Assembly: GCF_016807185.1 (NCBI RefSeq)
Contig: NZ_JAEVYN010000001.1
Location: 186,001 to 250,000 of the forward strand
Direction of reading: 5' to 3'
DNA from: Leptolyngbya sp. Cla-17
Lineage (GTDB): Bacteria; Cyanobacteriota; Cyanobacteriia; Leptolyngbyales; Leptolyngbyaceae
DNA: 64,000 nucleotides
The notes under the pieces were generated by a model. It did not search any database. It was not told the origin of the DNA and worked only from the letters and a program-made list of their open reading frames with translations. How positions within the stretch are numbered: the stretch's first letter is position 1; every line of letters starts with the position of its first letter. Positions 45,802 to 54,076 of this stretch are shown one piece after another. The position numbers and the translations under genes were made by a program.

Positions 45802-47865
45802 CTAACCATTGCGGCTCACCTCTACCACTTCCGTCCACTCAAACTCATTCGGGCTTTGCCGCACTAATGGATAGGTTTCCTCATTCAAGACGATCGATTC
45901 TGGTTGACAGTCAGGCTTTGCCGAGTTAAACACCAGCACATATTCCTTCCCAATATACGACTCCATCTCCGTTTCCACCTCCCCGCGCCACTGGGTCTTC
46001 GTTGCTAACACCACCAACTGATCCGCCAAGGTTGGAATTAGTCGAGCAATCTGCCGCCGATAGTTCTCATCCAAAGTCCCAAACGGCGAATCCATGACGA
46101 TCGGAAAACTGCTCCTATCCAGCCCGATCAGCGAATGCTTCTTACTCCAATACCGCACCCGCTCAATAATGCTGCCAATAAACGACAGACTGAGAATTTG
46201 GTTTTCCCCCGTTGAAGGCGCAACGATGCTCTCTCCATCCGTTAAATTCTCGATTAACACTAGCTCATAATTCTCCGTCAGCTTCGGCACTTGTGTTTTA
46301 AACGACACCTGCCGGAAAATCTCTCGCACCTTCTGTTCTAGCACCACCCGGAATTTCTGATCGACCCGCGATCTCACTTGCCCAATCCGCTCGATCGCGT
46401 CATCCGCTGCTTTGATCTGCCGCTGAATTAGTGCCTGCTGCTTGCCCTTCGCCTTTAGCTCCTTAATCTGCTTACTCAGATCTGCGATCTCCCCGTCACA
46501 CCCCTCAATCTCCCGCAACCCATTTTCATCTTCTCGATGCAGATCAATGATCTTCTCCTCGATTTCTTCCAGTCGCTTTTCTAGACCACTGACATTGACA
46601 TCCTCGTTGCCCTTCAACTGCTCCCGAATGTCGTCAAGCTGGTTCTCTAGCGTCGAAAGATGCCGTCGCAAATTCTCGATGCTGGCTTGCTCTTGTTCCA
46701 CCTCTGCCCAAAACTCTGGAATCTGCCGTTCAATGCTGTTGACCTCGCCCCCCATATGAATCACAGCTTCCTCAACCTGCTGAATCCCAGAGCGATCAAG
46801 CCACGACTCCACCTGTTTCCGGGTTTTCGTGCCCCGTTTTAGTTCAGTTCCGCAAATGCACGTTCCATCTTCTAGCAAATCTTCTACAAACTGCTGTTTG
46901 ATTCCGGCAGGTAGTTCTCCCCGTTGCCGCAGATCATTCGCCAGATTGCGAAACTGGGCGATCGCATCGGTGAGAAATACCATATAGCCCCGCCCCGATA
47001 TCGTCCGCCGCAGCTTATCTTCACTACGATCAAGCTGTGCCTGGATTTCCTCTGCCTGTCGCTTCAGGTCATCGCGCCGCTCCTGAATCTGCCCTACCTT
47101 ATCAAGTTCGCGCAACTGCGCCGTAACTTTCTGCTTCTGCTCCTCAAATGCCTCAAGCTCAGACGCAACTTCTTCTCGTCCAGCCTCCAGTCCAGCCTTT
47201 TCCTCAATCAGTTTTTCTTTCTCCGTCACCAGTCGCTTTGTTTCGGGATCACCAATTTCTGCCAGTTCCTTATTCAGCGATCGCTGGGCTTCCTTCAAAT
47301 GGTTAATTGCCCGATCCAGCACCTCCACGCTCAGCAGTGTCCGAATGGCTTTAGAAATCTCCGATTTGTTTTCTGATTTGACAATGCGATCGATCCGCTC
47401 TCCATCAAAAAAGAAGTAGCGATGCAAACTTTCCGGTAAAACCTGCCCAATCTTATCCTCTGGCACCTCTGGAGACTGAACGAGCTTGCCATTAATTTGA
47501 AGGGCGAGTTCTTCCCCCTGTTCGATCGACATCTCATCGGAACGCGGCTTTTGAAGGTAGCACGATCGTCTAGCGCGGTAACGGTTGCCATTATGTTCAA
47601 ATACCACCTCGACCCAGCAATCAACCCGACTGCCCAGAGGGGCTTGGGAGATCGATCGTTTATTAATGTGCTGCTCTGGTGAAGCAAACGCTCCGGTGTG
47701 CTGTCCGTATAGCACCCAGGTAAAGGCATTGAGTAGTGTAGTTTTACCTGCCCCGTTGTTGCCATGAATTACGGTGACGCTACGCCCTGCCTGTCCTGCC
47801 AGATCGATTTCCACTTCACCCCAAAATTGACGGAAGTTGAACAGCTTCATCGAGAGTAGCTTCAT
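45802..47865 (-). CDS. SMC/Rad50-like ATPase of the phosphorothioation restriction module
   Basis: A 687-residue ATPase. Walker A is IHGNNGAGKTTLLNAFTWVLYG (N-terminal), followed by YFFFDGERIDRI, a DndD-like feature. A long coiled coil (about 190-530) is interrupted in the middle by GTCICGTEL, a CxC that resembles a zinc hook. The C-terminal ATPase half has STGENQILSLSFI and FPIVMDSPFGTLDE. It is a DndD/Rad50 relative, distinct from the dndD gene at 37816. Its ATG overlaps the stop of the 55-residue gene, and through it the gene is coupled to the restriction helicase. Confidence 0.88.
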   Translation of the reverse strand: MKLLSMKLFNFRQFWGEVEIDLAGQAGRSVTVIHGNNGAGKTTLLNAFTWVLYGQHTGAFASPEQHINKRSISQAPLGSRVDCWVEVVFEHNGNRYRARRSCYLQKPRSDEMSIEQGEELALQINGKLVQSPEVPEDKIGQVLPESLHRYFFFDGERIDRIVKSENKSEISKAIRTLLSVEVLDRAINHLKEAQRSLNKELAEIGDPETKRLVTEKEKLIEEKAGLEAGREEVASELEAFEEQKQKVTAQLRELDKVGQIQERRDDLKRQAEEIQAQLDRSEDKLRRTISGRGYMVFLTDAIAQFRNLANDLRQRGELPAGIKQQFVEDLLEDGTCICGTELKRGTKTRKQVESWLDRSGIQQVEEAVIHMGGEVNSIERQIPEFWAEVEQEQASIENLRRHLSTLENQLDDIREQLKGNEDVNVSGLEKRLEEIEEKIIDLHREDENGLREIEGCDGEIADLSKQIKELKAKGKQQALIQRQIKAADDAIERIGQVRSRVDQKFRVVLEQKVREIFRQVSFKTQVPKLTENYELVLIENLTDGESIVAPSTGENQILSLSFIGSIIERVRYWSKKHSLIGLDRSSFPIVMDSPFGTLDENYRRQIARLIPTLADQLVVLATKTQWRGEVETEMESYIGKEYVLVFNSAKPDCQPESIVLNEETYPLVRQSPNEFEWTEVVEVSRNG

Positions 47866-48029
47866 TTCACCGCATCCTTGATAATTTGCAGAATATCGGC
47901 TTTAATGCCTCTGGGTCTATCCGAGTGTAAGTTTTCTTTTTCCACTCGAATCACCTCCCGAATAATTTTTTCGACTTCAGGTGGCGCGGTCGTAATCGGT
48001 TCTTCAATGTCGTTATAATCCGAAGTCAT
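47862..48029 (-). CDS. 55-residue linker protein between restriction helicase and ATPase
   Basis: A short acidic/basic protein beginning MTSDYNDIEEPITTAPP and ending GIKADILQIIKDAVK. ATG at 48029, stop overlapping the ATPase start by 4 bp (ATGA), 7 bp after the helicase stop. This tight packing supports real translation. The two halves look helical with an amphipathic middle, as expected of a small subunit or adaptor. No family recognised. Confidence 0.75.
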   Translation of the reverse strand: MTSDYNDIEEPITTAPPEVEKIIREVIRVEKENLHSDRPRGIKADILQIIKDAVK

Positions 48030-48036
48030 ACTTCAC

Positions 48037-50196
48037 TTAAAGCTCCAACAACTGGTATTTCTCCTGTAACGGTAGCAGTATCTTTCTAGCCTGTCCGCTA
48101 TTGACAGCTAGATCTGCGAACTCAACAAACCGCTGCAACTCCTTTCGCAGCAAATTTCGCTCGATACTCCAGGATTCCCGTCCCAAATCAGGAGGTATCA
48201 CAATCATGTCAAACAATTCAGCTCTCTCTTTGCCCGGACTCGGACGCAAAATCCGTCCCCGCCGCTGCACGAACTGCCGAGGATTGCTACTACTCGCCAA
48301 AATCACGGCAGTTTGAATGGCTGGAATATCCACTCCTTCGTCTAAGCAGCGAATCGCAACTAATCCCTGTAAGATGCCCTCCATGAATTGGTAGCGAAGC
48401 TCCTCTCGTTCTTCCAGGATAGTCTCAGCAGTGTAAGTTTTAACTCGATAGCTTAAATCATCTTGTAATAAAGCCGTAACCGCTGCAATCTGGCGATGGC
48501 TCTCTTCAGTCAGTTCATCCTCAACAGAGCCATCGCCACAGTAAAACAAGGTATGACTGGTTTGCAGGCGCGTGGACATAATCTGGCGCAAAGCATCTAG
48601 CTTATTGGTGGCTGCTCCCACAATCCGCGCCCGTTGCATCAGCAGCGCCGTTAGTAACTCGTTGTCATCTGCATCGCCTCCGATTCCAATTGCTCGACCA
48701 ATGCGACCAGTGAGTTCCTCATATCGCTCAATCTCAGGCTCCGTCAACTCTACTAAAACCGGATAGTAAAGATAAGGAACTAACGCTTTAGCGGCGATCG
48801 CATCTCTCAAGGTAAACTCTGGCTTTAATACAGAACCAAAGTATTCAAACAATCGCTCCGTGCCTCGCTCATCAAAGTAGCGTTCTGGGGTGGCAGAGAG
48901 AGCTAATCGCAGCTTAATCTCTTGAGGCAAGCTGGATTCTAAACGGGTTGCTCCTAAATTATGCGCTTCATCCCCAATGATTAGCGATCGCTTCGGAAAA
49001 AATTGCAGTTGAGATTGAAAACTATCTCGAATTAACGTTGCATTGGTCGTAATCACTGTGACAAAGCGTTGATTCCCTGAAAGCACCGCTAGCAGTTGCG
49101 ATTGCAGTTCTCCTTGCCAGCTTTGCAACGTTTCAAATGCCAGGACTGGCTGCAATCCAAACTTGTGAACTTCTGCTTCCCACTGCGTTACCAAGTGTCG
49201 ATAGGGACAGACAATTAGCAAACCCTGGAGCGGCTTATTCTGTTGCACACTTTTACGGTATAGCTCAGCGGCGATCGCCAGAGCCGTGATCGTCTTGCCG
49301 CTTCCAGTTGCCATCTTCAGCGTTCCCCGCCCTTTATTGGCAAACCAGTTGTCGATCGCCTGCTGCTGGTAAGGACGTAGTTTCAGCCAGGAGGGAACTC
49401 TTGGAACTCCGTCTGAAGATGAAGACGAGGTGGAATAGAGACCACTCGGCTCTGACATCCTGGGTTCTGCCAACAGTGGCTCTTGAGGACATAGCTTTAG
49501 GAGCGATCGACGAGCCGCTTCGGGAAATTCTAAAACCTCCAGGGTTGGGGTCTGATTCTGCCAGAGCCGCTGGAAGTCCTCGGTCTTTTCAGCAATCCGC
49601 TCGTCATCCCCCGATCTCCAAGAGCGAAACACGTCCAAACACTCAAAATTGTCAATTAGTCCACTAGCGCTCTCATTCGCCGATCCTGTAAAGATGACTA
49701 TGTTGTCATTCGCGTCTCTAAGAATTCCTAATTTTTCGTGATAGATCCCACGCTGACTAGGATCGTGATGCACTGCTAGCTTGATTTCCAACATTCCCTT
49801 GCTCAACAGCCATGCTAGATATTCCAGCCGATCAGTGGCAAGTTGGTCTAGTTGCTCCAGTTCATGCAGCAGTAGAGTTGTGATGACTTCTTCTCGTTGC
49901 TTAAGTCCCTGAGCGATCGCGTCTGCATCTTCTTGAGACAAATGAGGCGAGGCAATCAGCCGCATTCTGCCGCCAGCTCGAATCAGCGCTGTCATGCCTT
50001 TTGCTGCTGCTGCCAATGAGGTGCTGGAAAAGAATCCAACCGCGCGATCGTAAGTCAGCGATCGCGACAGACAAGGGATGTAGAAATCCTCCAGCAAGTT
50101 ATGGCGATCGCTGCGGTACTGATTGCGAAGATTGAGATCTTTCAGACTCAAGAAGACTGTCCCTAATCGTTCTGTTTCTAGTCTGCCCCACTCCAT
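48037..50196 (-). CDS. DNA phosphorothioation system restriction enzyme (PLD + DEAH helicase)
   Basis: A 719-residue protein. The N-terminal part (about 40-210) is phospholipase D-like, with YHEKLGI followed by FTGSANES, a single HxK...GSxN motif as in PLD nucleases. The C-terminal part is a superfamily 2 helicase: ATGSGKTITAL (Walker A), GDEAHNLG (DEAH) and FVQRRGRILRPSPGK (motif VI). This order is that of the restriction enzyme of phosphorothioation systems, which cleaves DNA lacking the modification. The ATG at 50196 lies inside the end of the upstream MazG-like remnant (19 bp overlap). Confidence 0.92.
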   Translation of the reverse strand: MEWGRLETERLGTVFLSLKDLNLRNQYRSDRHNLLEDFYIPCLSRSLTYDRAVGFFSSTSLAAAAKGMTALIRAGGRMRLIASPHLSQEDADAIAQGLKQREEVITTLLLHELEQLDQLATDRLEYLAWLLSKGMLEIKLAVHHDPSQRGIYHEKLGILRDANDNIVIFTGSANESASGLIDNFECLDVFRSWRSGDDERIAEKTEDFQRLWQNQTPTLEVLEFPEAARRSLLKLCPQEPLLAEPRMSEPSGLYSTSSSSSDGVPRVPSWLKLRPYQQQAIDNWFANKGRGTLKMATGSGKTITALAIAAELYRKSVQQNKPLQGLLIVCPYRHLVTQWEAEVHKFGLQPVLAFETLQSWQGELQSQLLAVLSGNQRFVTVITTNATLIRDSFQSQLQFFPKRSLIIGDEAHNLGATRLESSLPQEIKLRLALSATPERYFDERGTERLFEYFGSVLKPEFTLRDAIAAKALVPYLYYPVLVELTEPEIERYEELTGRIGRAIGIGGDADDNELLTALLMQRARIVGAATNKLDALRQIMSTRLQTSHTLFYCGDGSVEDELTEESHRQIAAVTALLQDDLSYRVKTYTAETILEEREELRYQFMEGILQGLVAIRCLDEGVDIPAIQTAVILASSSNPRQFVQRRGRILRPSPGKERAELFDMIVIPPDLGRESWSIERNLLRKELQRFVEFADLAVNSGQARKILLPLQEKYQLLEL

Positions 50197-50481
50197 AGCA
50201 AACGGATGCGATGGGTGAAACCGCCGCGCTCAATTTGTCTTCGTTTTTGTTCTACCAACACCGTCTCGCGGTCAATGTCATAGGCTGCCATCAAAGTGTC
50301 TATTACTTCACACAGGTCAGCTAGCTCTGTGACCAGATCCATTGGAGTAGCGGCAACGACTTCCTGGGCTTCTTCCACCAGTTTTTCCCGTAGTGCCTGG
50401 TGAAATATCCTCCTGGTTCATCGTTTCTACCGCACACTCTCGCCCTGCTGCTTGAATGATTTCGGGGATGAGATCGCGCAC
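50178..50481 (-). pseudogene. Frameshifted MazG/phosphoribosyl-ATP pyrophosphohydrolase-like gene
   Basis: GTG at 50481 gives VRDLIPEIIQAAGRECAVETM. A one-base shift near 50400 moves reading to QALREKLVEEAQEVVAA, then ELADLCEVIDTLMAAY, and a QIERGGFTHRIRLL end. Joined, these match the stand-alone MazG-like nucleotide pyrophosphohydrolase family (KLVRDxIPE...EKLxEE...ELADxxEV). A stop codon lies just upstream of the GTG, so the usual N-terminal residues are missing. It may be broken, or the shift may be a sequence error. Confidence 0.7.
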
Positions 50482-50514
50482 TTGATACTAGCAAGTGCAG
50501 TAGAACAATCAGTC

Positions 50515-51258
50515 CTAATGCGTAAACGGTTCAGAACTTAACCCATACGAGTCATCATCAGTATCTCTTGTATAGAGTCTTTCGGAGAGATACTTGAGGA
50601 TATTTCGTGTCCGATCTAAAGTTTCAACCGGAAAGTTTTCGGTGTGAATGTTGACTGAGCCGTCTTGACCAACCACAAAAACTAAGTCGCCAATGGTAGG
50701 TTCTTTGACAATCAACTCGAAGGGAAACCAATTTCCTTGCACCGGGCAGCTCTCTGCAATCTGGCTGAAATCTAAGTAGCATCTATGACGGGCAGGCAAA
50801 GCGATTAGTCCTTGCACTTCGCTGTTTAGCAAACCGATTTCCAATATCTGAAAGGGAATTTGCTCGCCTCGGTTGATTGGTCGTTCGCTAGAAATTTCTC
50901 CTCGTCTTCTCGCATCTTTCAACTCTCTTTGTAGTATCCAGAGTTCTTTAGCAGACGTTCTTAATGCATCGCAAATCGTTTCTTTGTATCTACGCAAGCT
51001 AAATTTGACTTCACCTAAGCGCTCCTGTACAAGACGCTCGACCGTGTAACTTGCTTGAGAAAGAAGGCTCTCTGGTTTTGCCAGAATGTCCCCTGCATCA
51101 GCCGTTTGTATCATCAGTTCTCGCATAAACTCAGCGTAAACTTCTTCGATGAGAATACTGTAATGAGCTGATCCTTCAGCTACCGTCTCCTGAATTAGTT
51201 CAGTGAGTGTTTGCAGGAGTAATTCCTCTTGTGACAAGACCAAAATGCGCTTCATCAC
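50515..51258 (-). CDS. Unknown protein paired with a putative PD-(D/E)xK nuclease
   Basis: A 247-residue protein. The N-terminal half is helical with coiled-coil tendency (about 40-140: LLQTLTELI, RELKDARRRGE), and the C-terminal half looks beta-rich (DLVFVVGQDGSVNIHTE). No family recognised. It overlaps the putative nuclease gene by 4 bp and is transcribed in the direction of the restriction helicase, 33 bp before the MazG-like remnant. Confidence 0.65.
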   Translation of the reverse strand: MMKRILVLSQEELLLQTLTELIQETVAEGSAHYSILIEEVYAEFMRELMIQTADAGDILAKPESLLSQASYTVERLVQERLGEVKFSLRRYKETICDALRTSAKELWILQRELKDARRRGEISSERPINRGEQIPFQILEIGLLNSEVQGLIALPARHRCYLDFSQIAESCPVQGNWFPFELIVKEPTIGDLVFVVGQDGSVNIHTENFPVETLDRTRNILKYLSERLYTRDTDDDSYGLSSEPFTH

Positions 51259-51647
51259 TTCCTGACCTCCGTGATCACGGCATGATAGCTGGTTTCATCT
51301 AGAAGCGCTGTGCCGATTAGCAGTCCAATCACAGGTCTGACATCGAGCGAAGTGCAGGCGCTAACGTGCTGCGCCATGCGGAACAATTCTTCTTGAGGCA
51401 CTTCTTTAATTCTCTCAACGGAGTCAACTGTCGCTTTTGCTTCCGTCATCAGAGTCGTCTTCCGATCCGTACTCACTAAGTCGGGATAGGTATGGTAAGG
51501 ACGTGCCAGCCTCACCGTGCCTTGGTAAAGCCGCTGACTTAAGATAGCGGCTACGCCTTCTCCAATGGCTCCAATCGCCGACTTCGATGGCTCCAGATGT
51601 CGCTCATATCCCTCTTGAATCACTTTCGGAAAAGCAAATTTAATCAA
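51255..51647 (-). CDS. Putative PD-(D/E)xK nuclease-like protein
   Basis: A 130-residue protein with YPDLVSTDRKTTLMTEAKAT: a PD...ExK arrangement with 13 residues between PD and the Glu, as in many restriction endonuclease folds. A helix precedes it (GAIGEGVAAILSQRL) and strands follow it (PVIGLLIG). No in-frame ATG exists at the 5' end; TTG at 51647 is the first candidate and the frame is open to about 51680. The IS630 element starts 160 bp upstream, so the promoter may have been disturbed. Fold assignment is tentative. Confidence 0.6.
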   Translation of the reverse strand: MIKFAFPKVIQEGYERHLEPSKSAIGAIGEGVAAILSQRLYQGTVRLARPYHTYPDLVSTDRKTTLMTEAKATVDSVERIKEVPQEELFRMAQHVSACTSLDVRPVIGLLIGTALLDETSYHAVITEVRK

Positions 51648-51875
51648 AAATGCTGAAGCTTCTATACGGCTTGAGTCTTAGCATACGCAGCTTATTTCCG
51701 ATATTTCAAAACATTTGACAATGAAGCGTATATACCAGACAGCAGTCGGTGAAAGACTTTCAGCGTTTTGCCTGGATTTTACTTTAACTAGAGTGACATA
51801 TGAGGGATATAGTCTTTTCCTATTGGATAAGGTACAGTTTCGGAGATGTTTGCAGCTCCAAAAGAGTTGATAGCA

Positions 51876-52241
51876 ATGAAAGCATATTCTACAGACTTGC
51901 GCCAAAAAATCATTGACGTTTACAAAGACGAACCCATCTCTCAACGCCAACTAGCCAAGCGATTTAGCGTGGCAACCAGTTTCATTATCAAACTGCTTAA
52001 ACAATACCGAGAAACGGGCAGCATTGAGCCAAAACCTCATGGAGGAGGTAAGCCCGCTCAACTGACGCTTGAGCATCATCAAGTGCTTGCCGAATTAGTC
52101 GAGGCTACCAATGATGCCACGCTTGCCCAGTTATCTGAGCAATTCGAGGCGAAAGTAGGAATGCGAGTAAGTCGTTCAACGATGGGACGAGCGGTGCAAC
52201 GCTTAAAGCTCACCGTCAAAAAAAACCTTTCGAGCAACTGA
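51876..52241 (+). CDS. IS630 transposase, N-terminal HTH part
   Basis: About 121 residues: STDLRQKIIDVYKDEP, RFSVATSFIIKLLKQYRETG and a second HTH ending RAVQRLKLTVKK. The frame ends just after an A8 run at about 52219-52226. The second frame continues in +1 register (KKTFRATERDQ), so the element either uses a programmed frameshift or has acquired an extra base. Confidence 0.85.
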   Translation: MKAYSTDLRQKIIDVYKDEPISQRQLAKRFSVATSFIIKLLKQYRETGSIEPKPHGGGKPAQLTLEHHQVLAELVEATNDATLAQLSEQFEAKVGMRVSRSTMGRAVQRLKLTVKKNLSSN

Positions 52242-52257
52242 ACGAGACCAGGAGCAG

Positions 52258-52830
52258 GTGCAGCAGGCACGGGTTGAGTTTTGGCAAATGATTACTCAAG
52301 TCGAAGCCAAAGACCTAGTATTCATCGACGAAGCCGGAGTAAATCTAGCAATGGCAAGGCTCTATGCCAGAGCCCTTCAAGGACACCGCGCTTACAGTCA
52401 TCGTCCACAGAACCGAGGAAAAAACCAAACCATCATTGGAGCGCTCACCCTTGATGGCATCATTGCGGCACTGACCTTTGAAGGGGGAACAACCGGACTG
52501 GCGTTTCAAACCTTTGTCCAACAGGTGTTAGTGCCAAACCTGTGGAAAGGAGCCTGTGTCGTCATGGATAATTTTAGTTCTCACAAAGTCGATGGCATTG
52601 CCCAAGCGATTGAAGCAGTGGGTGCAAAGCTAGTCTATTTGCCCTCCTATTCACCCGACTTTAATCCCATTGAACAGTTTTGGTCAAAAGTCAAAACCAT
52701 TCTGCGCGCGATCGCTCCACGAACCAAACAAGCGTTAGACGAAGCGATAACTCAAGCATTTGCTCAAGTCTCACTCAAAGATATTCTTCATTGGTTTACT
52801 CATTGCTGTTACTGTACCTCACTCAATTGA
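52258..52830 (+). CDS. IS630 transposase, DDE catalytic part
   Basis: About 190 residues carrying the catalytic triad region: VFIDEAG (D), VVMDNFSSHK (D) and SPDFNPIEQFWSKVK (E). It continues from the HTH part by a +1 shift at the A8 run; reading is open upstream of 52258 to that run. C-terminal length is normal for IS630. Confidence 0.85.
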   Translation: MQQARVEFWQMITQVEAKDLVFIDEAGVNLAMARLYARALQGHRAYSHRPQNRGKNQTIIGALTLDGIIAALTFEGGTTGLAFQTFVQQVLVPNLWKGACVVMDNFSSHKVDGIAQAIEAVGAKLVYLPSYSPDFNPIEQFWSKVKTILRAIAPRTKQALDEAITQAFAQVSLKDILHWFTHCCYCTSLN

Positions 52831-52842
52831 GAATTGCTATAT

Positions 52843-53221
52843 TGGTCGCCATGTAGAAAAGTCTGGGATACCCTAGCAGCAAGAACGCTCCTCTAGAATA
52901 AACGAAGTAGAAGTAGCGCAGTTCTTCCAGTGGACGATACACAATCTGCTCACTCACCTGTCGGATCATGAGGCCCACGTGTTGGAATCAACCTGCAAAG
53001 GCGGCAGGGGAGCGTAGGCAGTGATGTGGCCAGCTATTTCCTTCAGAAAGCGCTGCCGGGTATCATGCCGCGAACTAGCAAGTGAAGCCAAGGCAGAAAG
53101 CGAATCCGTTAGCTGTAAGCATCTTCGTTCAATCTCGATCTGAATAATCATGTTGAACCGTGATAAGGCAGTCAGTTTTCAGGCAGATAGCTTGAGCAAT
53201 TAGGGGCTACTAAAGTTCGCC
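52843..53221. other. Region with unrecognised minus-strand coding debris
   Basis: 379 bp between the IS630 element and the HTH gene. A 61-codon minus-strand frame (52966-53151; LQLTDSLSALASLAS...RFLKEIAG) and an adjacent frame (about 52850-52965; IRQVSEQIVYRPLEELRYFYF) look like parts of one protein separated by a frameshift and cut by the IS630 insertion. Family unknown. Confidence 0.4.
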
Positions 53222-53274
53222 TTGATAGCCTCTTTGCCACCAAGTGAACCTTGGTTCCATCGCTGCATTGGCTC

Positions 53275-53299
53275 AAAATATCCTGTTTTGGGATATTTT
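53275..53299. promoter_or_regulatory. Perfect 9 bp inverted repeat before HTH gene
   Basis: AAAATATCC (53275-53283) and GGATATTTT (53291-53299) with a 7 nt spacer, ending 24 bp before the ATG of the XRE-type regulator. It is likely the operator for autoregulation, but a hairpin is possible too. Confidence 0.45.
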
Positions 53300-53323
53300 T
53301 GCAAGGACTGTAGCTTGCTCCTC

Positions 53324-53575
53324 ATGGGCAGGTCAGTTCACTCGGAAAGGTATCAGGAATTTTTGAAACGGCTTCGAACTGCGCGGCACGAAACTGGGCT
53401 GACGCAGAAAGAAGTTGCAGAACAACTCGGTGTTCCGCAATCCTACATGTCTAAGTGCGAATCTGGGGAGCGTCGAGTCGATGTGATTGAACTAACAGAT
53501 TTTGCTGCTACATACAAGAAGTCGCTTACCTACTTTGCCTACAGTAAGCAGGATGAGCATGTGGAGCAGAGCTAA
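53324..53575 (+). CDS. XRE-type helix-turn-helix regulator
   Basis: About 83 residues. HTH: TRHETGLTQKEVAEQLGVPQ-like (seen as GLTQKEVAEQLGVPQSYMSK), ending with ESGERRVDVIELTDFA. The ATG at 53324 is chosen; an in-frame TTG at 53222 would add 34 residues with a Cys pair that overlaps the inverted repeat. It stands alone between two insertion sequences, so it may be the antitoxin or control gene of a lost unit. Confidence 0.75.
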   Translation: MGRSVHSERYQEFLKRLRTARHETGLTQKEVAEQLGVPQSYMSKCESGERRVDVIELTDFAATYKKSLTYFAYSKQDEHVEQS

Positions 53576-53633
53576 TAGACCTCTTGCGTGAATGTAGGTA
53601 AGTGGCTAGAACTAGGTCAAGGAGGAGGATATT

Positions 53634-54068
53634 ATGACCTACGAGCAACTTAGCCAACTTAAACCCGGAGCTTTCAAACGTCGATGTGGGGTTCACCTTG
53701 AAACGTTTGAGCAGATGGTAGCAATATTGCGTCCCGATCTTGACCGCAGGGGAAAACGGGGTGGACAGTGCAAATTAAGCGTAGAAGACCAATTGTTGGT
53801 CGTACTTGAATACTGGCGAGAATACCGGACACAGTTTCATATCGCCACCACGTGGGGGATGAGCGAGTCAGCCGTATGTCGATTGATTCAAAAGGTGGAA
53901 GGATTATTGACCAATTCAGACCAGTTTCGGCTACCCGGCAAAAAGCAACTCTACCAGAATGCCAGTACTTGGAGCGTAGTGGCAGTGGATGTGACTGAAA
54001 GCCCCATTGAGCGTCCCCAAAAAAACAGCGAGGCTACTACAGCGGCAAGAAAAAGCGGCATACCCTAA
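53634..54068 (+). CDS. IS5-family transposase, first frame
   Basis: A 144-residue frame: DUF4096-like HTH region (KLSVEDQLLVVLEYWREY), then VVAVDVTESPIERPQK with the first catalytic Asp. It runs into an A7 run (about 54020) where -1 slippage leads into QRGYYSGKKKRHTLK of the second frame. A ribosome-binding GGAGGA lies before the ATG at 53634. Confidence 0.88.
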   Translation: MTYEQLSQLKPGAFKRRCGVHLETFEQMVAILRPDLDRRGKRGGQCKLSVEDQLLVVLEYWREYRTQFHIATTWGMSESAVCRLIQKVEGLLTNSDQFRLPGKKQLYQNASTWSVVAVDVTESPIERPQKNSEATTAARKSGIP

Positions 54069-54076
54069 AAGCTCAA

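Larger units (their letters stand above)
51807..52842 (+). mobile_element. IS630-type insertion sequence
   Basis: About 1.03 kb bounded by imperfect 32 bp terminal inverted repeats: 51807 starts ATATAG and the right end (52837-52842) reads CTATAT. The repeats share AAGGTACAGT-type inner bases, and about 22 positions match. A TA at each end fits the TA target duplication of IS630. It contains two transposase frames. Confidence 0.75.
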
